Of a stretch of DNA of 64,000 nucleotides, positions 52,664 through 60,930 are shown in pieces. Both the position numbers and the translations under genes were made by a program. Below the pieces are notes generated by a model that saw only the letters and a list, made by a program, of their open reading frames with translations, made no database searches and had not been told where the DNA came from. Source of the stretch: a virus; IMG/VR virus record IMGVR_UViG_3300047548_000772, positions 124,001 to 188,000 of that record; one strand, 5' to 3'. The first letter of the stretch is position 1. Each line of letters begins with the position of its first letter.

Positions 52664-54235
52664 ATGTCAAAATCACTTGAAGGCGTTTTAATTAAACAAC
52701 CGCACCGTTCGTTTCACTACACGGACGAGCAAATACAAGAATTTGCTTTGTGTGCGGATCCTGTTACCGGTCCACGATATTTCATGGACAATTTCTTTTA
52801 TATACAGCATCCTCTTAGAGGCAAGATGCAGTACCATCCCTATGAATTTCAGGATAGGCTAATAGAAACATATCATAATTATAGATTCTCTATAAGCATG
52901 ATGCCAAGACAAACGGGCAAATCTACATCGGCTGCTGGGTACTTACTTTGGTATGGAATGTTTGTACCCGATTCGACTATTTTGGTTGCGGCACACAAAT
53001 ATTTAGGTGCACAGGAAATTATGCAGCGTATTCGTTATGCTTATGAAGCATGCCCGGACCATATTCGAGCAGGTGTTGTAAGTTATAACAAAGGATCAAT
53101 TGATTTCGACAACGGGTCACGTATTGTTAGCCAAACAACCACAGAAAATACCGGCCGGGGTATGTCTATTTCACTATTATACTGTGACGAGTTTGCGTTT
53201 GTGCGTCCGAACATTGCCACAGAATTTTGGACATCAATTACGCCTACACTAGCAACTGGTGGTAAGGCAATTATTACATCCACTCCTAACTCCGACGAAG
53301 ACCAATTTGCATTAATTTGGAAAAGTGCGTTAAAGTGTGAAGATGAATTTGGTAATCCAACTGAGGTTGGAGTCAATGGATTTAAAGCATATCGTAGTTT
53401 TTGGAAAGAGCACCCAGACCGCGATGAACAATGGGCAACACAGCAACGTGCTATTCTGGGTGAAGAACGTTTTCGTCGAGAAATGGACTGCGAGTTCATT
53501 ATTAACGACGAAACACTGATTGCTCCTACTAAACTTATTGACTTATTTCCAACTGAACCACTATACAAAACAGGACAAGTGCGTTGGTTTAAAAGGCCAG
53601 AGCCTAACAAGTTCTACACAGTTGCTCTAGACCCGAGTTTGGGCACTGGCGGTGACGCTGCTGCTATACAAGTATTTGAAGCCAACACCACAATTCAAGT
53701 TGCAGAATGGCGTCATAACCGTACTACCATTCCCGAGCAGATCCGCATCCTTGCTGATATTTGCCGACATATCAACGACACGGTTAAAGATTCAAAGAGC
53801 ATTTACTATTCCGTGGAAAACAATACAATTGGCGAAGCAGCACTGATTTCTATTGCTGAATACGGTGAAGAAAATATCCAAGGATATTTTTTAAGTGACA
53901 ACTCAGTAGTTAGTTCCGGCGGCAAACGATATCGTAAGGGATTTAACACTACAAACAAGTCTAAACTTGCTGCGTGTGCTAAACTTAAAAATCTAATCGA
54001 AACTAATCGTATGCAGATTAACAGTCAAAGTTTAATCTCGGAACTCAAGGGCTTCGTAGCAATGGGTACAAGTTATGCTGCCAAACCCGGCGAAACTGAC
54101 GATTTAGTAATGGCCACAGTACTAACAGTTCGTATGCTACAAATACTACAAACTTACCACCAAGAATTAGATAGCCAAATCAAAGATCACAATGATATTA
54201 CAATCGAGCCAATGCCGTTTGTAGCAATATTCTAA
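52664..54235 (+). CDS. 17: Terminase large subunit gp17
   Basis: 523 residues (T4 gp17 is 610). The ATPase has a Walker A-like MMPRQTGKST at 79-88 and a Walker B LLYCDEFAF with Asp175-Glu176. The RNase H-fold nuclease begins FYTVALDPSLGTGGDAAAI and ends GETDDLVMATVLTVRM. It powers DNA translocation into the prohead through gp20 and cuts the concatemer. The start at 52664 gives the usual N-terminal length. Confidence 0.95.
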   Translation: MSKSLEGVLIKQPHRSFHYTDEQIQEFALCADPVTGPRYFMDNFFYIQHPLRGKMQYHPYEFQDRLIETYHNYRFSISMMPRQTGKSTSAAGYLLWYGMFVPDSTILVAAHKYLGAQEIMQRIRYAYEACPDHIRAGVVSYNKGSIDFDNGSRIVSQTTTENTGRGMSISLLYCDEFAFVRPNIATEFWTSITPTLATGGKAIITSTPNSDEDQFALIWKSALKCEDEFGNPTEVGVNGFKAYRSFWKEHPDRDEQWATQQRAILGEERFRREMDCEFIINDETLIAPTKLIDLFPTEPLYKTGQVRWFKRPEPNKFYTVALDPSLGTGGDAAAIQVFEANTTIQVAEWRHNRTTIPEQIRILADICRHINDTVKDSKSIYYSVENNTIGEAALISIAEYGEENIQGYFLSDNSVVSSGGKRYRKGFNTTNKSKLAACAKLKNLIETNRMQINSQSLISELKGFVAMGTSYAAKPGETDDLVMATVLTVRMLQILQTYHQELDSQIKDHNDITIEPMPFVAIF

Positions 54236-54241
54236 TAAATA
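54235..54241 (+). promoter_or_regulatory. Late promoter core ATAAATA, 7 nt before ATG
   Basis: AATAAATACTATACTATG matches the extended T4 late consensus TATAAATACTATT very closely. The core starts in the gp17 stop codon and ends 7 nt before the ATG at 54249. Confidence 0.65.
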
Positions 54242-54248
54242 CTATACT

Positions 54249-55571
54249 ATGAGCACAAATAACAACGACGCACAACAACTATATGACCTACTGGTTGCCA
54301 AAGATTTTGAGCCAGAAACCCTAGATAAAACAGGTAAGCCTACTACAGATCCTGGCTCGTCTGATATCTTTAGTTTTGACTATAAAACTGCGAACCAGGA
54401 CTATGGTACTGTTGTTATCGTGCTTGACAACGAACAAAATCTTGAAGTTTACTTTGGCGACAACCTTGGCAAGACCATGGAAGAAGCAGACCGCAAAGAA
54501 TGGTATGACTTCTTGTACCAATTGCGTATGTTTGCCAAGCGCAATCTATTAACTTTTAGTCTAAATAATTTAGCACGCCTAAAGTTTAACATGAAGACCA
54601 TGGCTGCTCTTAAAGAAAGCCGTTTGTTCGAAGGCTATTACGGCACCCGTAAAACAAGTTACTCAGATCAACCTAAGAAAACCAAGATTGTTATCAAACA
54701 CAACCGCCCACTGGGTGAAGGCGAAGCACGTTTCCGTCATATTGAGAGTGTGTTTGTTGAAACATCTGAAGGTGAACGTTTTAAACTACCATTTACCAAA
54801 CTAGTTGGAGCCAAAGCAATGGCACGCCATGTAAGCGAAGGTGGCACACCATACGATGCTTTTGGCCAGCACATTGCCGAAATGGTCAACGAAATGAATA
54901 CTCTTAGCAGTTTCATTCGTGCTGCTAAACACAAGAACTACGACGGTGAGGCAGCGCACATGTTAGATTCGGCAGTACGCCATTATGCTGATCTAAAGCG
55001 TAAAGCCAAACACATGATTAGCCAACGCGGCTATCGTCAAACTCTAGATGAGTTTGATCCAGCAACAATTACGCCTGCCGACGAAGCAGTTGAAACCATT
55101 CGTAGTTTGTTTACACAACAAAGCCTCGATCCACGTATTGAAGGTGCACTACCTATTTTGGTTAAGATTCAAAAGACCGAACCCGCTGATGAATTTGAAT
55201 CATGGGCCGAACGTGTAACCGAAGGTACCTGGGCATTACCTGACAACAAGGAAGCACAAGTTGAGTTAAACAGATTAATGTCACAGCCTGTAGCAGTGGG
55301 TCCAGATGCAACCAACGCCACTGAATTGTTATATGATATTGTTGGCGATGACAAGTTATTTGATATCTTAGGTGCTCTTGCTGACCAAGATCCAGATGCT
55401 AATATTTGGGATAATGCAGCCGTTGTTAATCGATTAAAAGAACTAGGTATTGATACTAGCGTAATTACTAACCCACAACAAGCTGAACCTAATCTAACCG
55501 AACCAAACGAACCTCCAGTTATGGAATCTGATGAGTTAGACTTTATACGCACTTTAGCAAATATTAAATGA
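54249..55571 (+). CDS. Unknown protein, 440 residues
   Basis: Soluble alpha/beta protein. The first 100 residues (DIFSFDYKTANQDYGTVVIVLDNEQNLEVYFGDNLG) look folded. A helical middle (AFGQHIAEMVNEMNTLSSFIRAAKHKNYDGEAAHMLDSAVRHYADLKRKAKHMI) and an acidic Pro-rich tail follow. It resembles conserved T4-like aquatic phage proteins near terminase. Translationally coupled to the next gene by ATGA. The late promoter argues for a morphogenesis or virion role. Confidence 0.6.
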   Translation: MSTNNNDAQQLYDLLVAKDFEPETLDKTGKPTTDPGSSDIFSFDYKTANQDYGTVVIVLDNEQNLEVYFGDNLGKTMEEADRKEWYDFLYQLRMFAKRNLLTFSLNNLARLKFNMKTMAALKESRLFEGYYGTRKTSYSDQPKKTKIVIKHNRPLGEGEARFRHIESVFVETSEGERFKLPFTKLVGAKAMARHVSEGGTPYDAFGQHIAEMVNEMNTLSSFIRAAKHKNYDGEAAHMLDSAVRHYADLKRKAKHMISQRGYRQTLDEFDPATITPADEAVETIRSLFTQQSLDPRIEGALPILVKIQKTEPADEFESWAERVTEGTWALPDNKEAQVELNRLMSQPVAVGPDATNATELLYDIVGDDKLFDILGALADQDPDANIWDNAAVVNRLKELGIDTSVITNPQQAEPNLTEPNEPPVMESDELDFIRTLANIK

Positions 55572-56128
55572 GCGTAGAGCAACTTAGTAACCAAGTTTGG
55601 CAAGTTACTGACTTCTTTTCAAAAGAACGTTTTCAGTATATCCGAGATTCCTATCGTAAAAGTCGCCAAGCATTTACAATGCAATATGACAATCGAATAC
55701 TTACTCCTTGGTCTGATAGCCCAGAATTGCAGGCAGTAGTACAAGAAGAAACCGAACGTGTAAGTTCAATTGTAGGTCGAGCACTTGCACCACAAGTTGG
55801 TTACATAAGCATCGATCTTTCGGGCACAAGATTAATGATGCACCGATTGCACCCGGACATTTATGTGCAACTAAACATTTGTATGGGGGACGCTGTAACA
55901 TACGACATGGGGTATTCGTATTGTGTTGATGCAGACATTAACGAGAATTCGGAAATCGACTATACTCCCAAGCGGCCGATATACCCACATGATTGTGTAA
56001 CTACACAATATGTTCCAAACCTAGCTAGCGTATATCTAAGCGAACCTCGTAGTTTTGTTGGCATGCTCAAACTCATTCCACCAAATACCGTTCGCGAAGT
56101 TTTAGTACTAAGTTATACTCGCGCTTAA
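55568..56128 (+). CDS. Possible 2OG-Fe(II) oxygenase-like protein
   Basis: 186 residues. The start VWQVTDFFSKERFQYIRDSYRKS is typical of prolyl-hydroxylase-type 2-oxoglutarate oxygenases common in aquatic phages. The core has LMMHRLHPDIYVQLNICMGD, where HPD could be the H-x-D iron pair. A convincing distal His is not evident, so the fold may be kept without standard catalysis. Overlaps the preceding gene by ATGA. Confidence 0.4.
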   Translation: MSVEQLSNQVWQVTDFFSKERFQYIRDSYRKSRQAFTMQYDNRILTPWSDSPELQAVVQEETERVSSIVGRALAPQVGYISIDLSGTRLMMHRLHPDIYVQLNICMGDAVTYDMGYSYCVDADINENSEIDYTPKRPIYPHDCVTTQYVPNLASVYLSEPRSFVGMLKLIPPNTVREVLVLSYTRA

Positions 56129-56154
56129 ACGGCAAACAAAATCTCCTAAAGTCT

Positions 56155-56182
56155 ATTGACACGCTAAATATCTATGCTACAC
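56155..56182 (+). promoter_or_regulatory. Sigma70-type promoter upstream of gp32, overlapping a late core
   Basis: TTGACA (56155-56160), 16-bp spacer, TACACT (56177-56182). The spacer contains the late core CTAAATA (56163-56169), so gp32 could be transcribed both early and late. The leader continues to AAGGAGAA before the ATG at 56255. Confidence 0.6.
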
Positions 56183-56254
56183 TATGTTCATGGTGCTAGC
56201 ATTTAGGCATATTTTTAGGCACTACAACTAAGACCATCTTAAGGAGAAAACATT

Positions 56255-57259
56255 ATGGCATCTTTAGCAGAAATCCGCGCACGTCTACAAGCCGCAGAGA
56301 CCAAGCAAGGCGGAAACCAATACAGCGGCGATAACGCAATTTACCCACACTGGAACATTAACGAAGGCGATAACGTTACCATTCGTTTCCTTCCTGATGG
56401 GGATTCAAAGAATACATTTTTCTGGGTTGAACGAGCAATGATCAAATTGCCATTCAACGGCATCAAGGGAGAAATGGATAGTAAGCAAGTTACTGTTCAG
56501 GTTCCTTGTGTTGAAATGTGGGGCGAAGCTTGTCCAATCCTAGCCGAAGTTCGCACTTGGTTCAAAGACAAGTCGCTAGAAGATATGGGTCGTAAGTACT
56601 GGAAAAAGCGTAGCTACCTAATGCAAGGTTTTGTACGCGAAAACCCACTAAACGAAGATAAAACCCCAGAAAACCCAATCCGTCGTTTTATTATTAGTCC
56701 ACAGGTATTCCAAATCATCAAGTCTAGCCTAATGGATCCAGAACTTGAAGAACTACCAACTGACTATATGCGTGGTCTAGATTTCCGTATTAGTAAGACA
56801 TCAAAGGGTGGTTATGCTGACTACTCAACTTCCAAGTGGGCTCGCAAGGAATCAGCATTAACAGAAGCCGAAGCCGCAGCAATCGAAGCGCATGGTTTGT
56901 TCAACTTAGCAGACTTCCTACCTAAGAAGCCAACTGACGTTGAACTAAAGGTAATGAAGGAAATGTTTGAAGCATCAGTTGATGGCATGCCATATGATGC
57001 AGAACGTTGGGGACAATACTATCGTCCCGCAGGTGTAGCAGCACCAGCAGGCGCCGCCGCCGCAACCGAATCAGCACCAAAGGCAGCACCAGCAGCAGCA
57101 CCAGCGTCTGCCCCAGCAGCAAGTTCGTTTGACGACGATGTTCCTTTTGAACCAGATGCTCCTGCCGAAGCCGCAGCACCAGTAGAAGCACCAAAGGCAT
57201 CGGGTCAAAATGCTCAAGATATCTTGGCAATGATTCGCAGCCGTCAAAACAAGCAATAA
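56255..57259 (+). CDS. 32: Single-stranded DNA-binding protein gp32
   Basis: 334 residues (T4 gp32 is 301). The core contains YPHWNINEGDNVTIRFLPDGDSKNTFFWVERAMIKLPFNGIKG, VPCVEMWGEACPI and RKYWKKRSYLMQGFVREN, typical of gp32 OB-fold proteins. The C-terminal tail is Ala/Pro-rich, then acidic (DDDVPFEPD), as used for protein contacts. A ConserveD second Cys pair is not obvious, so zinc binding may be altered. It coats ssDNA in replication and recombination with UvsX/UvsY, which lie just downstream. Confidence 0.9.
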   Translation: MASLAEIRARLQAAETKQGGNQYSGDNAIYPHWNINEGDNVTIRFLPDGDSKNTFFWVERAMIKLPFNGIKGEMDSKQVTVQVPCVEMWGEACPILAEVRTWFKDKSLEDMGRKYWKKRSYLMQGFVRENPLNEDKTPENPIRRFIISPQVFQIIKSSLMDPELEELPTDYMRGLDFRISKTSKGGYADYSTSKWARKESALTEAEAAAIEAHGLFNLADFLPKKPTDVELKVMKEMFEASVDGMPYDAERWGQYYRPAGVAAPAGAAAATESAPKAAPAAAPASAPAASSFDDDVPFEPDAPAEAAAPVEAPKASGQNAQDILAMIRSRQNKQ

Positions 57260-57265
57260 TAAGTA

Positions 57266-57292
57266 TGGAGGGTATGCAAAGCGTATCCTCCA
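57266..57292 (+). promoter_or_regulatory. 12-bp stem-loop between gp32 and the next gene
   Basis: TGGAGGGTATGC (57266-57277) pairs with GCGTATCCTCCA (57281-57292) with two G-T pairs and an AAA loop. It holds a GGAGG in the 5' arm, which would sequester the only nearby ribosome-site sequence ahead of the ATG at 57299. It may be a terminator-like or translational control hairpin. Confidence 0.7.
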
Positions 57293-57298
57293 ATTATT

Positions 57299-58111
57299 AT
57301 GAATGTAAAAATTACGTTTGACACTGGGTTTGAGTTAACAGTTAAATTACTCGATAATGCGTTTGTTGATCGCTGGTCAAAATTGCTAGCAACTGAGCTT
57401 GAACGAAATAGTTTGCTACAAGATGACACTTATTCGTATTTTAATACACAAGAACAAGCACAACAAAAGTTAAAAGAAGCAATTGTAACTGTTAATGGAT
57501 TCTTAAAAACAGAATTCATAGCACTACCTACTGCACTGGATTTTGCCAATCCTGAGTTCTATAACGAACTTCACGTTCAATTTGAAAGATTGGCCGGCCC
57601 GGATTGGGATAAGCCCACAAGGTTGATGATAATAGCTCCTGAGCATGTTAAGCTAGCAGTAAGACATATCAATCGTTATTGCCATCGACTAGAAATACAA
57701 CCATACAAGGTTGAACCTTTGATGCGTGTAGAATTTAATACCATCGAACGTACATTGCTTGAACCCGAAGACTACGAGTTATTTGACGATTACTATAATA
57801 AAACTGACATTGTTTTGCTCGACTACTCAACACTAGGAAAATCCTTGTTTGAATGTTATCAAGACAACTTAACCCCAGACTATGCAGGTTTGAAAATACA
57901 AAAACACTATTCTTCAAATTTTATTTTGAAGTTTGGCGAATCAACTTATTTGCGTCCTATAGATGGTTACAAAGATTGGTTAAGTTCTCACAACCTAACA
58001 AATCTACCAAAGTCGGCTTTTGGGCACATTAAACTCGGTGAAATTGTAGAGAAGAATTCGTTGCAGTCGGTTCAAGAAACTGCTAAAATACTAAACATTA
58101 GATTGGAGTAA
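57299..58111 (+). CDS. Unknown protein, 270 residues
   Basis: Soluble; starts VKITFDTGFELTVKLLDNAFVDRWSKLL, then a helical LHVQFERLAGPDWDKPTRLM stretch. The C-terminal half (FDDYYNKTDIVLLDYSTLGKSLFECYQDNLTP) is mixed alpha/beta. No known motif. It sits between gp32 and UvsX, 3 nt before the UvsX gene, and is probably co-transcribed with them. Function not assigned. Confidence 0.6.
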   Translation: MNVKITFDTGFELTVKLLDNAFVDRWSKLLATELERNSLLQDDTYSYFNTQEQAQQKLKEAIVTVNGFLKTEFIALPTALDFANPEFYNELHVQFERLAGPDWDKPTRLMIIAPEHVKLAVRHINRYCHRLEIQPYKVEPLMRVEFNTIERTLLEPEDYELFDDYYNKTDIVLLDYSTLGKSLFECYQDNLTPDYAGLKIQKHYSSNFILKFGESTYLRPIDGYKDWLSSHNLTNLPKSAFGHIKLGEIVEKNSLQSVQETAKILNIRLE

Positions 58112-58114
58112 ATC

Positions 58115-59179
58115 ATGGCTAAACCATTTGACGTAAGCAAGTTTAGAAAAGAAATTACCAAGTCAATTGACGGACTGTCGATTGGTTTTAACGATCCAAC
58201 AGACTGGATCTCAACAGGCAACTATGCCCTTAACTATTTGATCAGCGGCGATTTTCACAAAGGTATTCCGTTGGGCAAGGTAACTGTATTTGCTGGAGAC
58301 TCGGGTGCAGGTAAGTCTTATATCTGCTCAGGTAATATTGTTAAACATGCACAAGAACAAGGCATCTTTGTTGTGCTAATCGATACAGAAAACGCACTCG
58401 ACGAAGATTGGCTAAAAGCACTAGGTGTTGATACCAGCGAAAGCAAATTGCTTAAACTGTCAATGGCAATGATCGATGACGTTGCAAAAACAATCTCAAC
58501 ATTTATGTCGGACTACAAAGCATTGCCCGAAGGCGAACGTCCTAAGGTTATGTTTGTTATCGACTCTCTAGGTATGTTACTAACGCCCACAGATGTTAAT
58601 CAATTTGACGCAGGTGAAATGAAGGGCGACTTAGGTCGTAAGCCTAAAGCACTAACAGCACTAGTTCGTAACTGTGTTAATATGTTTGGTTCGTATAACG
58701 TGGGCATGGTAGTTACCAACCACACATACGCATCGCAAGACATGTTTGATCCAGACGACAAGATCTCAGGCGGCCAAGGTTTTATCTACGCATCAAGTAT
58801 TGTTGTTGCTATGAAGAAACTAAAACTCAAAGAAGATGAGGATGGTAACAAAGTATCGGACGTCATGGGTATTCGTGCAGCATGTAAAGTAATGAAAACA
58901 CGTTATGCTAAACCGTTTGAAGGTGTGCAAGTTAAAATTCCATATGAAACAGGTATGAATCCTTACTCGGGTCTGACTGATCTTGCTGAAAAGAAAGGCC
59001 TACTCAAGAAGGACGGTAACCGATTGATGTTTATTACATCCGACGGTGAGATTATCAAGCAGTTCCGCAAGGCCTGGGAATCAAATGAAGATGGTTGCTT
59101 GGACAAGGTAATGGCTGATTTTAAAAATCAGAAAGAAACGGTAAGTACTGCTGAATCAGAATCAGAAACAGAGGAGTGA
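58115..59179 (+). CDS. uvsX: UvsX recombinase (RecA-like)
   Basis: 354 residues (T4 UvsX is 391). Walker A GDSGAGKS at 61-68; FVVLIDTENALDEDWLKALGVD; Walker B-like VMFVIDSLGMLLTP; and NVGMVVTNHTYASQDMFDPDDKISGGQGFIYASSIVV. Catalyses strand exchange in phage recombination-dependent replication with gp32 and UvsY. Followed at 4 nt by a small acidic gene. Confidence 0.93.
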   Translation: MAKPFDVSKFRKEITKSIDGLSIGFNDPTDWISTGNYALNYLISGDFHKGIPLGKVTVFAGDSGAGKSYICSGNIVKHAQEQGIFVVLIDTENALDEDWLKALGVDTSESKLLKLSMAMIDDVAKTISTFMSDYKALPEGERPKVMFVIDSLGMLLTPTDVNQFDAGEMKGDLGRKPKALTALVRNCVNMFGSYNVGMVVTNHTYASQDMFDPDDKISGGQGFIYASSIVVAMKKLKLKEDEDGNKVSDVMGIRAACKVMKTRYAKPFEGVQVKIPYETGMNPYSGLTDLAEKKGLLKKDGNRLMFITSDGEIIKQFRKAWESNEDGCLDKVMADFKNQKETVSTAESESETEE

Positions 59180-59183
59180 TACT

Positions 59184-59438
59184 ATGACTGTTGATTTAGC
59201 AAGTGTAATTTGGTCTGAAGTAAAATCGTTTATTCCGTCAATTGACCGCCAAGAAGCAGCAGAGATTGTTGTAAGCGTATTGGTTGATCACGATGTTGAC
59301 ATCGAAGACATCCGTCAAGAGTTCAAAGGTGATTCAGACATTAAAAAGGCCTTAGCTCAGTATGTTAAGGATCATGAAGAAGATGAAGAAGATGACGACG
59401 ATGATTACTACGATGAGGACGAAGACGAGGACTACTAA
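59184..59438 (+). CDS. Small protein with acidic C-terminal tail
   Basis: 84 residues. Residues 1-60 form a helical domain (SFIPSIDRQEAAEIVVSVLVDHDVDIEDIRQEF); the last 20 are almost all Asp, Glu and Tyr. Sits between UvsX and the UvsY-like gene with TAATG overlap to the latter. The acidic tail could mimic DNA or contact recombination proteins. Not recognised. Confidence 0.6.
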   Translation: MTVDLASVIWSEVKSFIPSIDRQEAAEIVVSVLVDHDVDIEDIRQEFKGDSDIKKALAQYVKDHEEDEEDDDDDYYDEDEDEDY

Positions 59439-59890
59439 TGTGGTATAGTCGAGTAGTAGCTAATATCGGTGCAATTCCAGATTTTATTGCACACTATGAA
59501 CACGAACTCAACGGCGCTAAAAATGAATGCCGTATTGGTGGGTTTGTAGAGCGTAATATCAAGGAATTGCCCGGTATCACCGAGCACAGATTTAATCAGC
59601 TTCAAGAGATTGAAGCTGTGCTCAATTATCTTAATATTCAATTGCGTAAGATACGCCGTAAGCATTTTCAAAAGTATCTTGAGAACTACGCACGAGCACT
59701 GACTAGCCGAGATGCTGAAAAGTATGTTGATGGCGAAGATGAAGTCATTGACTTTGAAACAATTATTAACGAAGTGGCATTGTTGCGCAATAAATGGCTA
59801 GGCATTATGAAGGGCCTTGATGCCAAACAATGGCAAATGGGACATATTGTTAGATTACGTACAGCAGGAATGGAAGATATACAAGTATGA
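59438..59890 (+). CDS. uvsY: UvsY-like recombination mediator
   Basis: 150 residues (T4 UvsY is 137). Helical, basic centre (EAVLNYLNIQLRKIRRKHFQKYLENYARALTSRDAEKYVDGEDEVIDFE), then INEVALLRNKWLGIMKGLDAKQWQMGHIVRLRTAGMEDIQV. Size, helical character and position after UvsX fit the mediator that loads UvsX on gp32-coated DNA. Overlaps the next gene by ATGA. Confidence 0.6.
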   Translation: MWYSRVVANIGAIPDFIAHYEHELNGAKNECRIGGFVERNIKELPGITEHRFNQLQEIEAVLNYLNIQLRKIRRKHFQKYLENYARALTSRDAEKYVDGEDEVIDFETIINEVALLRNKWLGIMKGLDAKQWQMGHIVRLRTAGMEDIQV

Positions 59891-60909
59891 CGTATCGCAT
59901 TGCATTCCATGAGGGAGTGCTGTGGTACTCTGCTTGGCTCGATATAAATTCTGGAATACTTAGGTCGCCTGGTATTGGCGAAATAGTCATTAATGATCTA
60001 AGCAATGACAATATTAGTGTTAGCGATGTGTCTAATTATCGTTGGTTCGTTGATCTCAAACCCGAAGGAATCAGCGCAGAAGATTTAAAATACTTGCATG
60101 AGTTTCTAACATCGCATGGGTTAGATTCTAATAACTTTCGTGTGGCTTTTAGTTGTGTTGAAGATGTAACTAAATTGCCATACCCTGCAATCACTATTAC
60201 AAATAGACTAATCCACAACGGCAATTGGCTCGAAAATCTACAAGCTCAAAATATACATTGGCGAGAGTTGCCAATGACTCATAAGTTTGTGTGTCTAATG
60301 CGTAGACCTAGTATCGGCCGCGCACATTTAACCAAAAGGCTACACGCTAATTTTGCCAAGGAAGATATGATTCTAACATTTGGTACCAGCGGCAGTCGCA
60401 CAAGTCAAGAAATAGAAAATGTGGTAAAACCGCATTCAGTTCCGATTGTTGTTGACCAACCTGACGTTGATAGAGTAACTCAACATCGGATATCTCACGA
60501 TTTGTTTTATCGTGCACCAGTAAACTTGATTGTTGAAAGTTCTAGTCAGATTGATCCTGGTGTATGGCGCAGCATATTTGTAACAGAAAAGTCATTTAAA
60601 GCATTAGCATGGTATCAATTTCCATTATGGTATGCTGTACCGGGTCTGGTTGCTGAAGTTCGCCGACAAGGGTACGATGTATTTGATGATTTGTTTGAAA
60701 ATCATTATTACGACAGCATACAAGATCCGTGGGTGCGAATGACTCAAGTTATATTATTACTCAAACGGGTAGTTAAGCAAGACCTAAATGTTCTACGAGA
60801 ACAACTATGGGATAGATTAGAATCTAATGCCACTCGAATTGTAAATGTACACCACGAAACCAAAATAACACACGGCAATATGATTAATGAGTTATTGGCT
60901 CGCGAATAA
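59887..60909 (+). CDS. Glycosyltransferase-like protein, TEKSxKAxA family member 3
   Basis: 340 residues. The C-terminal signature FVTEKSFKALAWYQFPLWYAVPGLVAEVRRQGYDVFDDLF aligns with the proteins at 16224 and 51053. The Pro-Gly and the Gly-Φ-x-x-F positions are kept, but the GxxPF stretch has diverged. The N-terminal domain is different from theirs. It starts in ATGA overlap with the UvsY-like gene and leads into the sugar-nucleotide-type cluster at 60931-63370. Confidence 0.5.
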   Translation: MTYRIAFHEGVLWYSAWLDINSGILRSPGIGEIVINDLSNDNISVSDVSNYRWFVDLKPEGISAEDLKYLHEFLTSHGLDSNNFRVAFSCVEDVTKLPYPAITITNRLIHNGNWLENLQAQNIHWRELPMTHKFVCLMRRPSIGRAHLTKRLHANFAKEDMILTFGTSGSRTSQEIENVVKPHSVPIVVDQPDVDRVTQHRISHDLFYRAPVNLIVESSSQIDPGVWRSIFVTEKSFKALAWYQFPLWYAVPGLVAEVRRQGYDVFDDLFENHYYDSIQDPWVRMTQVILLLKRVVKQDLNVLREQLWDRLESNATRIVNVHHETKITHGNMINELLARE

Positions 60910-60918
60910 TGTACGTAG

Positions 60919-60925
60919 ATAAATA
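60919..60925 (+). promoter_or_regulatory. Late promoter core ATAAATA, 5 nt before ATG
   Basis: GATAAATATCCGCATG: the core ends 5 nt before the ATG at 60931, without a Shine-Dalgarno sequence. Almost the same string as at 44475. Confidence 0.55.
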
Positions 60926-60930
60926 TCCGC

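Noticed and set aside
55568-56128. Firm assignment as a prolyl hydroxylase
   Set aside because: The start resembles the family, but the distal His and a clear iron triad are not seen, so only a low-confidence call is given.
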